Position numbers and translations under genes: made by a program
In this document: in pieces, positions 34,801 through 42,782 of the stretch
How positions within the stretch are numbered: position 1 is the first letter of the stretch
Layout of the letters: every line of letters starts with the position of its first letter
Notes under the pieces: generated by a model
What the model was told of the DNA's origin: nothing
Seen by the model: only the letters and a program-made list of their open reading frames with translations
Databases searched by the model: none
Origin: Bacillota bacterium
GTDB taxonomy: Bacteria; Bacillota; Dethiobacteria; DTU022
Direction of reading: 5' to 3'
NCBI GenBank assembly: GCA_019428945.1
Contig: JAHYJM010000010.1
Location: 1 to 45,876, forward strand
DNA length: 45,876 nucleotides

Positions 34801-35793
34801 ATGAAGCAGTTATGGGCTGTTGTTTTAGCCGCGGGGGAAGGAAAAAGAATGTATTCGAGCCTGCCCAAAGTATTACACTCCCTTTGCGGCAGGCCGATGC
34901 TTGATTATGTCTTAAATAGCGCCGCTGATCTGACTACAAATATAGTTGTTGTTGTCGGTCACGGCGCTTCGCTTATTGAAGAAAAAATGGGTGACAGATG
35001 GATCTATGCGCTACAGGAGCAGCAACTTGGAACAGGTCATGCTGTATTACAGGCTTTTAACCGACTCCCTAATGAAGGGACGCTTTTAGTTCTCTGTGGT
35101 GATACTCCTTTGTTGACTGGAGCGCATCTAAAAACGCTTGTAGATATTGGCGAAAATTGCGCTGCAGTTGTAGGCACTGTTAAACTGGAGAATCCTACCG
35201 GTTATGGGAGGATAGTCAGGGGCGATGAACAAATTGTGGAGAGGATCGTGGAAGAAAAGGATGCATCTGAGGTTGAAAAATCTATTAAAGAAATAAATAT
35301 AGGAACCTACTGCTTTAACCTTCAACTTCTAAGGCACTACCTTCCTCTGCTTACTAATGAAAATGCCCAGGGTGAGTATTACCTTACAGACGTCATCGGT
35401 ATGCTTCGCCTGAATGGTTATCCAGTAAAAGCTTTTGAAATTGAAGACCATCGATTTGGTCTGGGTATAAATAACCGGATGCAGCTTGCAGAAGCCGTAG
35501 CGCTTATGCAGGAGAGAATTAATAGCAGATTGATGCTCGAAGGGGTTACTATTGAAGATCCGGCTACCACTTATATCGAACCTGATGTAAAAGTTGGTGT
35601 TGACACAATAATTCGCCCTTCTTCAATAATTGAAGCAGGAACAGTTATCGGTTCAGGGTGTATAATCGGTCCCTTCGCACACCTGAGGAATGCTGTAATC
35701 GAGGATGGATCGGTAATTGAATCTTCATATGTTGAAAACTGCAAAGTTAAAAATGGAAGCAGGCTTGGTCCATATGAAGTGATGGAATCTTAA
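34801..35793 (+). CDS. glmU: UDP-GlcNAc pyrophosphorylase, short GlmU without complete acetyltransferase domain
   Basis: The N-terminal 228 or so residues are a normal uridyltransferase domain: AVVLAAGEGKRMYSSLPKVL, EQQLGTGHAV, LCGDTPLL, and GEYYLTDVIGML. After a linker, left-handed beta-helix repeats begin (YIEPDVKVGVDTIIRPSSII, GPFAHLRN), but the protein stops at 330 residues. Full GlmU is about 450-460. The part bearing the acetyltransferase catalytic His, Lys, Tyr and Asn residues is missing, and I see no continuation in other frames before prs. Either another enzyme supplies glucosamine-1-phosphate acetylation or this copy is specialised. GGGAGG precedes the ATG. Confidence 0.88.
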   Translation: MKQLWAVVLAAGEGKRMYSSLPKVLHSLCGRPMLDYVLNSAADLTTNIVVVVGHGASLIEEKMGDRWIYALQEQQLGTGHAVLQAFNRLPNEGTLLVLCGDTPLLTGAHLKTLVDIGENCAAVVGTVKLENPTGYGRIVRGDEQIVERIVEEKDASEVEKSIKEINIGTYCFNLQLLRHYLPLLTNENAQGEYYLTDVIGMLRLNGYPVKAFEIEDHRFGLGINNRMQLAEAVALMQERINSRLMLEGVTIEDPATTYIEPDVKVGVDTIIRPSSIIEAGTVIGSGCIIGPFAHLRNAVIEDGSVIESSYVENCKVKNGSRLGPYEVMES

Positions 35794-35928
35794 ATTGCAG
35801 AATTTATATTATAACATTTTTGTCCGGCAGGAAAAGCGCGAGTTTAGCGAGAAGAATTAAAACCTGTCTCTTATTTATAATATAAAAGCAGACGGATAAT
35901 GATCAGTTATACATCAGGAGGGTTCAAG

Positions 35929-36882
35929 TTGGTAAACGGAGAAGAACTGAAGATATTTTGTGGAAGCGCGAATCGCGGCCTGGCGGAACAAATTGCAAGC
36001 TATATTGATGTACCCCTGGGTGACTGTGAAGTTAACCGCTTCAGTGATGGTGAAATTTCTATCAGCATCAGAGAAAGTGTGCGCGGAACCAATTCGTTTT
36101 TGATTCAACCACTTTGCGGTCCTATTAATGAAAGCATCATGGAGCTGCTTATAATTATTGATGCCCTGAAAAGAGCTTCTGCAAAAACAATAAATGCAGT
36201 AATACCATATTATGCTTACGCCAGACAGGATCGTAAAACTAAGGCTCGCGATCCGATTACGGCCAAGCTGTTGGCGGATCTGATCACTGCTGCCGGAGCC
36301 AGCCGTGTAGTTGCAATGGATCTGCATGCCGGGCAGATTCAGGGTTTCTTCAATATTCCTCTTGACCACCTGACTGCTTTGCCCATACTGGCAAATTATT
36401 TTAAGCAAAAAAAAATTGAAAATGGTGTGGTTGTCTCGCCTGACCTGGGCGGTGTTACCAGGGCTCGCGATCTGGCTAATCGCCTGGTTATGCCTATTGC
36501 AATTATCGAGAAGAAAAGACCGGCTCCAAACAAAGCTGAGATTATGAATATAATCGGTGATGTTCATGGTAAAACTGCTATTTTCATAGATGATATGATT
36601 GACACAGCCGGAACCCTGACCCTTGGCGCTGAAGCTTTAATTAAGTCGAATGCTCATAAAGTTTATGCCTGCTGTACCCATCCTGTATTTTCCGGTTCAG
36701 CACTGCAGCGTCTCAGTGATTCTTCTATCACTGAAATTGTTTATACAAATACGATTCCCGTTGACAAGGGTTTGTTAAGCGGTTTGAGAGATTGTTTCAG
36801 GGAACTCTCAGTAGCACCTCTGATTGGCGAGGCAATTATGCGTATTCAAAATAAGATTTCGGTAAGCGAACTTTTTGATTAA
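35929..36882 (+). CDS. prs: Ribose-phosphate pyrophosphokinase
   Basis: Prs makes PRPP from ribose-5-phosphate and ATP. The 317 residues carry the ATP-binding YYAYARQDRKTKARDPITAK, the metal-binding DLHAGQIQGFF, and the PRPP-binding loop IFIDDMIDTAGTL. TTG 35929, six bases after AGGAGGG, is the likely start; the ATG at 35899 lies upstream of that site. A -10-like TATAAT at 35876-35881 may give it its own promoter in addition to read-through from glmU, its usual partner. Confidence 0.97.
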   Translation: MVNGEELKIFCGSANRGLAEQIASYIDVPLGDCEVNRFSDGEISISIRESVRGTNSFLIQPLCGPINESIMELLIIIDALKRASAKTINAVIPYYAYARQDRKTKARDPITAKLLADLITAAGASRVVAMDLHAGQIQGFFNIPLDHLTALPILANYFKQKKIENGVVVSPDLGGVTRARDLANRLVMPIAIIEKKRPAPNKAEIMNIIGDVHGKTAIFIDDMIDTAGTLTLGAEALIKSNAHKVYACCTHPVFSGSALQRLSDSSITEIVYTNTIPVDKGLLSGLRDCFRELSVAPLIGEAIMRIQNKISVSELFD

Positions 36883-36935
36883 GTTGATCTTAGTCGCTTC
36901 CTGAAGTATACTATTTCAGAAGGAGGCTTGAATGA

Positions 36936-37622
36936 ATGGAAAGAATGATATTGGAAGCACAGTTTCGTCCGACCATGACCAAGGGTGAACGTAATCAGCT
37001 GCGCGTTGAAGAAAAAGTGCCCGCAGTCATCTATGGCAGGGGCGAAGAGACTTTACCCTTGTTAGTGGATGGACGTACTTTAAGGCAGGTCTTAACCTCC
37101 GGTGGCAGCAACGTTCTTGTTGATCTGGCAGTAAAAGCAAAAGGTAAAAAGACCCGTCAGGAAACAGTAATGTTCAAAGATATTCAACGGGATATCCTCT
37201 ACCAGGATCGGATCCTCCACGTCGATTTTATTCGAATTTCAATGACGGATAAAATCGAGGTCGCCGTTCACCTGAACTTTGTTGGCGAGCCTGCCGGCGC
37301 AGACGAAGGCGGGGTTCTGTCCCTGGTTAGCAGGGAAGTCCAGGTTAAATGTTTGCCAGGTGATATTCCTGAACAATTCGATATTGATATTTCGGGACTG
37401 AATATTGGTGACAGTGTTACCGCAGATAGCCTGGTTCTAGAAGGTGAACTCGAACTTATTACTCCGCATGACACAGTTCTTGCCCAGGTTCTGGCACCAA
37501 TGGCTGAAGAAGAGCTTGAACCTGCTGTTGAGGAAGAACTTGCTGAGGGTGAAGAAGCTGCAGATGAAGAGATCGCTGAGGAATCAGGATCAGAGGCTGA
37601 GAAGACTAAAGAAGATAGCTAA
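36936..37622 (+). CDS. ctc: 50S ribosomal protein L25/general stress protein Ctc
   Basis: The 228-residue protein has the L25 5S-rRNA-binding domain (RPTMTKGERNQLRVEEKVPA, VIYGRGEE) and the C-terminal TL5/Ctc beta domain (LNFVGEPAGADEGGVLSLVS). It ends in a long acidic tail rich in Glu and Ala (from about residue 185). It binds 5S rRNA in the large subunit, and in Bacillus is stress-induced. The ATG follows AGAAGGAGG. Location between prs and pth is typical. Confidence 0.95.
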   Translation: MERMILEAQFRPTMTKGERNQLRVEEKVPAVIYGRGEETLPLLVDGRTLRQVLTSGGSNVLVDLAVKAKGKKTRQETVMFKDIQRDILYQDRILHVDFIRISMTDKIEVAVHLNFVGEPAGADEGGVLSLVSREVQVKCLPGDIPEQFDIDISGLNIGDSVTADSLVLEGELELITPHDTVLAQVLAPMAEEELEPAVEEELAEGEEAADEEIAEESGSEAEKTKEDS

Positions 37623-37653
37623 AAGCTTTTATAGAAAAGTGATTTAGGCCCGG

Positions 37654-37673
37654 TGCCCCTTTACAAAGGGGCA
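37654..37673 (+). terminator. Hairpin between ctc and pth
   Basis: TGCCCCTT and AAGGGGCA form a perfect 8-bp stem with a TACA loop. The following TCATTCTTAT is only moderately T-rich, so it may be a partial terminator or attenuator. Confidence 0.6.
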
Positions 37674-37715
37674 TCATTCTTATCCAGGTCATTTAATATT
37701 ACAGGGGTGTAAGTT

Positions 37716-38294
37716 ATGTACCTTATTGTCGGACTTGGTAATCCCGGAAAAGAATATGCAGGCAGCAGACACAACCTTGGTTTTCAGGTTGTAGAAGCGC
37801 TATCACGCCGCCTGCAGGTTATCGGAACAAGCCAGAAACACTGGTCGGTTATAGCCGAATCAAAATATAAAGGTGAAAAGGTTATGCTGGCTCAGCCTTT
37901 AACATATATGAACCTTAGCGGGCGCGCAGTCCGGGAGCTGGTAAGAAATTATAGTATAGAACTTTCCGACCTGCTGGTGATTTACGATGACTTAGATATT
38001 CCTCCTGGCACTATCCGCTTTCGGGCCAGAGGGGGCAGTGCGGGACATCGCGGCTTACAGTCAATTATTGATTCACTGGGAACAAATGAATTCCCCCGCC
38101 TCCGGGTTGGCATCGGCAAAGCGCCGGATAACATGGAAGCATCCGACTTCGTGATTCTTTCCGTTGAAAAAACCGACAAAATCCTTTTTGCAGAAGCTAT
38201 TGATCGATCTGTAGAGGCAATTTTGCATTTTATAGATTGCGGCCTGGAATCAACCATGAATGTTTTCCATAAAGGGGCAACAACTGCCGATTGA
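37716..38294 (+). CDS. pth: Peptidyl-tRNA hydrolase
   Basis: Pth frees tRNA from prematurely released peptidyl-tRNA. The 192 residues show GLGNPGKEYAGSRHNLGFQV with the catalytic His, QPLTYMNLSG, and the DDLDIPPG segment followed by GGSAGHRGLQSI with the second His. The ATG follows AGGGGTG. The order ctc-pth, then mfd after an interruption, mirrors the Bacillus order; here a 6-kb minus-strand block lies between pth and mfd. Confidence 0.96.
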   Translation: MYLIVGLGNPGKEYAGSRHNLGFQVVEALSRRLQVIGTSQKHWSVIAESKYKGEKVMLAQPLTYMNLSGRAVRELVRNYSIELSDLLVIYDDLDIPPGTIRFRARGGSAGHRGLQSIIDSLGTNEFPRLRVGIGKAPDNMEASDFVILSVEKTDKILFAEAIDRSVEAILHFIDCGLESTMNVFHKGATTAD

Positions 38295-38372
38295 GGTAGT
38301 AGATTTTTCCCTAATTTTTAAGCTTTCAGGGTCCTAACCGCTTAGAAGTAATGTCTGGATTATTTTTTACAG

Positions 38373-39878
38373 TTAATCAGATCCGTTGTTACGTCGGCCT
38401 TTCTGCAGGTGGTAGCGCAGAGCGCGTGGGGTAATGCCGAGCAAATTGGCTGCTTTGACCTGATTACCATAAGTATCATCTACGGCGCTCTCAATAATCC
38501 TGGCTAAAAATTCATCACGCCAGCAGTTTAAGTCTTTGCTAAAATGCTCAAAATCAAAACCCTGTCTGAAATTTATCGTTTCAAAAAGAGTTGCTTCGTA
38601 CTGCCCGAGCAGTTCCTCCAGTTTTGCCCCAATTTCCGGTACGCTTCTAAAAAGCTGTTTTGCTGCTTCTGAATTACGGGCAGTGCCTTCTTCTGAATTT
38701 TTAGTGTCATTTGAGTTTTTTTTAATTCTTTCAGGGAGGTCCTCTACTGTTATCTGAGGACCTTTACTTAGAAGAAGGGCCTGAGCAACTGTGTTTGATA
38801 ATTCCCTGATATTCCCCGGCCAATCGTGTTTCTTGAGCGTATTCAATGCTTCTTTAGAAAATGGTTTAATCTCTATTTGCTTGGCTATTGATTCTTTTTC
38901 AAGGAAGAAGTTTATAAAATTTTCAAGATCATTCGGTCGCTCTCTTAGAGGGGGGATACTCAGGGAAGCAACGTCAAGGCGGTAAAACAGGTCTTCCCTA
39001 AAATTGTTTTCAGCTACTTTCACTGCCAGGTTGGCGTTTGTGGCGGCAATAATACGAACATCAACCTTGCACATTTCTTCACCGCCTACACGAAAAAATT
39101 CACCTGTTTCCAGTACACGAAGCAGTTTGATCTGGATAGCAGGGCTGGCAGAATCAATTTCATCCAGAAATAGTGTTGCCTTATTGGCCTGTTCAAAAAT
39201 ACCTTTCTTTTTGTGGGTAGCCCCGGTAAACGATCCTTTTTCATGTCCGAAAAGTTCACTTTCCAAAAGGGTTTCGGTAAAGGCGCCACAATTAAATGCC
39301 AGGAAAGGGCTATCACTGCGATGGCTGACAGAATGGATATAACGGGCAAGCACTTCTTTGCCTGTACCGGTTTCTCCCTGAATGAGTACAGTGATATTTT
39401 TCTTGGCAATTTTTTGGGCAGCCGCCACCAGGCTAAGCATTTTCTGGCTTCGGCCGACCACAAAGCCAAGTTCCTGCTGAGCTGCAGACATTTTCTCAGT
39501 TTCTGCTTTTACATTAAGTGAGCGTTCCAGTAAAGCTTCCATTTCGTTTATATCAACGAAAGGCTTTTCCACATAATCGAAAGCACCCAGCTGAATAGCC
39601 TCTACGGCCGATTTAACCGTAGAATACCCGGTAATAATAATAACCTCACAGTCTGGCTGGCAGCTTTTAATTTCTTTTAAAATATCAAGTCCGTTGGCAT
39701 CCGGTAACTTCAGGTCTACAAGGGCAGTATCAAATTTATGTTCCTTCAATCTGGCAGAAGCTTCTTCGCCGGAATTAGCTGTTTCAACCCCGTATCCCTT
39801 ATGTTTGAGCAGGTAACTGAAAAAGTTACATACTTCCTGTTCATCATCAACTATTAAAAAAACTGCATCTTTCGACAT
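38373..39878 (-). CDS. Sigma-54-dependent response regulator (NtrC type)
   Basis: The 501-residue protein has a receiver domain (acid pocket Asp11/Asp12, phosphoacceptor Asp55, Thr83, Lys105). The AAA+ domain follows, with Walker A GETGTGKE at 168-175, the sigma-54-contacting loop GSFTGA at 215-220, Walker B LFLDE near 236-240 and FREDLFYRLDV. The C-terminus is a Fis-type helix-turn-helix (QVKAANLLGITPRALRYHL). A roughly 90-residue linker between AAA+ and HTH is longer than usual. It activates sigma-54 promoters once phosphorylated, presumably by the adjacent kinase. A sigma-54 promoter lies 4 kb upstream before the formate channel gene, its most obvious target here. The ATG follows GGAGG. 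Confidence 0.95.
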   Translation of the reverse strand: MSKDAVFLIVDDEQEVCNFFSYLLKHKGYGVETANSGEEASARLKEHKFDTALVDLKLPDANGLDILKEIKSCQPDCEVIIITGYSTVKSAVEAIQLGAFDYVEKPFVDINEMEALLERSLNVKAETEKMSAAQQELGFVVGRSQKMLSLVAAAQKIAKKNITVLIQGETGTGKEVLARYIHSVSHRSDSPFLAFNCGAFTETLLESELFGHEKGSFTGATHKKKGIFEQANKATLFLDEIDSASPAIQIKLLRVLETGEFFRVGGEEMCKVDVRIIAATNANLAVKVAENNFREDLFYRLDVASLSIPPLRERPNDLENFINFFLEKESIAKQIEIKPFSKEALNTLKKHDWPGNIRELSNTVAQALLLSKGPQITVEDLPERIKKNSNDTKNSEEGTARNSEAAKQLFRSVPEIGAKLEELLGQYEATLFETINFRQGFDFEHFSKDLNCWRDEFLARIIESAVDDTYGNQVKAANLLGITPRALRYHLQKGRRNNGSD

Positions 39879-39947
39879 AATGATTCCTCCAGGGTGGTCA
39901 ACAAAAGTTGTTATGGATAATTCTGTTAGGTACCATAGGGTCAGATT

Positions 39948-41132
39948 CTACTTATTGTAATCATCATCATCCTGATTATTTTTATACAGGGGAAGGATAA
40001 GGCTGAAAGTGCTTCCGCTGCCTGCTTTAGTTTCCAAATCAATAAAACCTCCGTGCGCCTGGGCTATACCTAAACTCACTGAAAGACCTAAACCAGTTCC
40101 TTTCCCACTCTTCTTGGTTGTGTAGAATGGATTGAATATCTGGGGGATATGTTCTTCTTCTATACCGCTGCCGTTGTCTGTTATGTCGACAATAACGAGC
40201 TTGCCATCAGGATGGATTCGCGTTGCTAATTTAATTTCTCCCCTCGCGCCGTTTACTTGATCACACAGCATGCTTTCAACGGCATCCTTGGCATTAAGCA
40301 GCAGGTTTACAATGATCTGTTCCAGACTGCTGGCACTGCCTGATAAGATTGGAATCCCGGCTGTTTTATTAACTGTCAGAGTTATTTTGCTTTTTTCTAT
40401 CTGGTAAGTTACCAGGGCCAGGGCGCTGTCAATCACTTCATTTATATTTACATCGTCAAAAGTGAATTCATCCTGGCGTGAGAATGTAAGCAGGTTTTTA
40501 ATGATTTTCTGACATCGAAGTCCGCTGCTGTGGATATCTTTTATCAATTGATATTGGGGATCTTTCGGATTTGTCTCACGAAGCAGTAGCTGGGAATTAC
40601 CCACTATAGCGGTTAGAGGGCTATTTAATTCGTGAGCTACTCCCGCAGACATCTCCCCCATGGATACCAGTTTGATTGAATCAACAAAACTGGTTACATC
40701 CTTGGCGTAGTAAGTGACACCATAAGGTTCCTGCATTTCTGTAAAAGCCGGATAAACAAATATATCAAGAACCCTGTTGTAACGGGTCCGTGACTGCAGG
40801 TATGAAGTTTTTTGTGACTGTAGAACCTGGTCACCAATACAGGGGTTGCACTTTTTTTCGCGTCCGTAAAAAAGCTGGTAACATTTAGCTCCGATAATTT
40901 CATCTTCCCGCATGGTAAGGAAGTCTACCGCAGCCTGGTTAACTCTCTGTATTTCATAATCCTGGTTAATAAAAACCAGAAGATCTGTCACTGCTGAAAA
41001 TGTAACCTCCCAGTCTCTTTTAATTTCTAAAAGTTCATTGATTTTCTTTTTCAGGGCCACGTAATATGATCTTTTTGAGCTATGTACTCCGGTAAGCTTT
41101 TCAATTAATCTTTTCTTGTTCTGCATTACCAT
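39948..41132 (-). CDS. Soluble PAS histidine kinase with cysteine-bearing sensor
   Basis: This 394-residue kinase lacks membrane helices. A PAS domain at about 40-150 contains CX10CX2C (Cys84, Cys95, Cys98; segment GAKCYQLFYGREKKCNPC), suitable for a metal, an iron-sulfur cluster or thiol redox sensing. The HisKA domain has the phosphoacceptor His167 in GVAHELNSPLTAI. The ATPase domain shows NLLLNAKDAVE (N box), DNGSGI (G1), FYTTKKSGKGTGLGLSV (F/G2). The start overlaps the alcohol dehydrogenase stop (TAATG), so the two are co-translated, and the response regulator follows 69 bp later. A cytoplasmic signal, perhaps redox or aldehyde related, is inferred. Confidence 0.93.
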   Translation of the reverse strand: MVMQNKKRLIEKLTGVHSSKRSYYVALKKKINELLEIKRDWEVTFSAVTDLLVFINQDYEIQRVNQAAVDFLTMREDEIIGAKCYQLFYGREKKCNPCIGDQVLQSQKTSYLQSRTRYNRVLDIFVYPAFTEMQEPYGVTYYAKDVTSFVDSIKLVSMGEMSAGVAHELNSPLTAIVGNSQLLLRETNPKDPQYQLIKDIHSSGLRCQKIIKNLLTFSRQDEFTFDDVNINEVIDSALALVTYQIEKSKITLTVNKTAGIPILSGSASSLEQIIVNLLLNAKDAVESMLCDQVNGARGEIKLATRIHPDGKLVIVDITDNGSGIEEEHIPQIFNPFYTTKKSGKGTGLGLSVSLGIAQAHGGFIDLETKAGSGSTFSLILPLYKNNQDDDDYNK

Positions 41133-42301
41133 TATGATCCACCTCCAGGCATTTCAAGGGCGGCCCGGAAAATATTAATGATATCTTTTTCATCGGCATC
41201 TCGCGGGTTTGTTATGAAACAGGCATCATTTTTGGTGTTTCTGCTAAGTTCTGGTATTGAGCTTTCAGGTAGCCCCAGTTCAGCAAGACCGGATGGGATC
41301 CCTACATCTTTTGCCAGCTCCTGGACCAATCCGATTGCTTTTTCTGCAGCCTCACGTTTCGAAAGGTGCCTGATCTGTGCGCCCATCGCTGCAGCAATTT
41401 CTGCATACTTATCAACACAGGCTATCAGGTTATAGCGCATAACATAAGGCAGCAGCACAGCGCTAATCGTGCCTATAGGCAGATCAAGCAGTCCGCCAAC
41501 CTGGTGAGTCATAGCCTGGCCCAGTCCCAGTACTGCATTTGAGAAAGCAATGCCGGCATGAAGGCTGGCTTTTGCCATGGCAATCTTGGCAGTTTCATCA
41601 ACCTGGCTTGCTACTGAAGATCTAAGGTTTTCAGAGATGAGTTTAATGGCATGAAGAGCATGAATATCTGTCATATCGGTAGATGCCAGGGAGAGGTAAG
41701 CTTCAATTGCGTGGCTTAAAGCTTCCATGCCGGTGTGTGCAGTGACATTACCGCTTATTGTTGAAAGAATAATTGGATCAGAAACGGCGATGTCAGGGAC
41801 CAGTGATTTTGAAATAATTGTCATTTTAATTTTACGGTCACTGTCGGAGATGATGGCGAACTGGGAAACCTCGGAGCCTGAACCTGCAGTTGAAGGGACG
41901 ACAATCAAAGGAGGTAGTGGCTCGGTAATCATATCGATACCTTCGTAATTGTGAATTCGACCTTTATTGGTTGATAAAGTGGCTACAGCTTTAGCGGCAT
42001 CAACGGCGCTGCCTCCTCCTATTGCCAGAACGGCATCGCAGTTAGAGTTTCTGTATAAGCTTAAACCTTCTTCAACTTCATAATCGCGTGGGTTAGCCGA
42101 AAATTCTGACCAGATCTGGTAATCCAGTTTAGCCTTATCCAGGAATATAACTGCCTTGTCTGCCCAGCCGCAATTTACTATACCCCTGTCGGCTACCAGA
42201 AATACCCTGGAAGAACCGAGCCTGCTGCAGCATTCACCGACCTGGTTTAGCGAACCGGTGCCGAAAATGATCTCCGGGGTCACAAATTTACTGATGTACA
42301 T
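41132..42301 (-). CDS. Iron-containing alcohol dehydrogenase, ErcA-like
   Basis: The 389 residues belong to the iron-containing (group III) alcohol dehydrogenases. The NAD motif is AIGGGSAVDAAKAVA. Metal ligands are the Asp in VPDIAVSDP and the His residues in HTGMEALSHAIEAY and MTHQVGGLLDLP. PSTAGSGSEVSQFAIISDSD, with VSQFAI, resembles the ErcA subgroup. In Pseudomonas ErcA is encoded beside ErcS-type kinases and takes part in control of ethanol oxidation. Here a PAS kinase gene follows directly, which supports that reading. The ATG at 42301 is preceded by AAAGGACGG; an upstream TTG at 42322 overlaps that site. Substrate unknown. Confidence 0.88.
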   Translation of the reverse strand: MYISKFVTPEIIFGTGSLNQVGECCSRLGSSRVFLVADRGIVNCGWADKAVIFLDKAKLDYQIWSEFSANPRDYEVEEGLSLYRNSNCDAVLAIGGGSAVDAAKAVATLSTNKGRIHNYEGIDMITEPLPPLIVVPSTAGSGSEVSQFAIISDSDRKIKMTIISKSLVPDIAVSDPIILSTISGNVTAHTGMEALSHAIEAYLSLASTDMTDIHALHAIKLISENLRSSVASQVDETAKIAMAKASLHAGIAFSNAVLGLGQAMTHQVGGLLDLPIGTISAVLLPYVMRYNLIACVDKYAEIAAAMGAQIRHLSKREAAEKAIGLVQELAKDVGIPSGLAELGLPESSIPELSRNTKNDACFITNPRDADEKDIINIFRAALEMPGGGS

Positions 42302-42416
42302 TTTTATGACCGTCCTTTGCAAATCAAATCTTTTACATACTTTCTATTTCTGTAATAGATGTAAAAATCCTTTAAAAATACATAGTAATAATGTTTCATT
42401 ATAACCGGCAGCAAAG

Positions 42417-42442
42417 ACGCCCCGGTTTGTTTTACGGGGCGT
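42417..42442 (-). terminator. Hairpin between the Cys4 gene and the alcohol dehydrogenase gene
   Basis: ACGCCCCG at 42417-42424 pairs with CGGGGCGT at 42435-42442. The T-run on the minus strand is weak (CTTTG). It probably ends most transcripts from the formate channel operon, with a TATAAT-like box for the next operon just beyond it (42398-42403, minus strand). Confidence 0.65.
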
Positions 42443-42479
42443 ATCCGCCATTAACGTAAGGGGTCAGGTTTCAGTTTGT

Positions 42480-42731
42480 TTATCTTCGGGTTACAAGTGG
42501 TTCCAATCCTTTTTGTTTTTCTTCCACCAACGCTTCTTCATATATATCAGGCACAAGGCCGAACCCTACATTGCTTTCCATCAGTTTTTTGCATTTCTGC
42601 CGTTGAAGTTCAGTACAACCGCAGCTTCTGGCTTCCACAACGGTTAACCTGCGACCGTAGGCGCCGGCGCTGCAGAAGGTAATCCAGCCGTTCATGCTTT
42701 GATATTCTTTCCAGTTCTTACACTGTACCAT
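42480..42731 (-). CDS. Small four-cysteine protein, paralogue of the formate channel N-terminal module
   Basis: The 83-residue product aligns without gaps over about 58 residues with the N-terminal module of the channel encoded just upstream. Both share CX2WXEYXSXXGXI, then Cys, GCT, RX2C, and an ending VGXGLVP. The four conserved cysteines (Cys4, 20, 39, 47; spacing CX15CX18CX7C) suggest metal or iron-sulfur binding. An extra Cys37 is unique to this copy. It has no signal or membrane segment. ATG 42731 is chosen because AGAAAGGTGG lies just upstream; a GTG at 42749 abuts an earlier AAAGGA. It begins 51 bp after the channel stop, so it is co-transcribed. I do not recognise the module's family. 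Confidence 0.8.
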   Translation of the reverse strand: MVQCKNWKEYQSMNGWITFCSAGAYGRRLTVVEARSCGCTELQRQKCKKLMESNVGFGLVPDIYEEALVEEKQKGLEPLVTRR

Positions 42732-42782
42732 TTTTTCCACCTTTCTCACTCCTTTAAGAAAATCTCTTACATCTCTGCCCGC

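Noticed and set aside
35914-36567. 217-codon open frame on the minus strand
   Set aside because: It lies wholly inside prs, whose protein is unmistakable; no ribosome site and an odd composition rich in Asn and His.
42417-42479. Sigma-54 promoter upstream of the alcohol dehydrogenase
   Set aside because: I looked for TGGC-N8-10-TGC on the minus strand in this gap; TGGCGGATACGCC lacks the -12 element.
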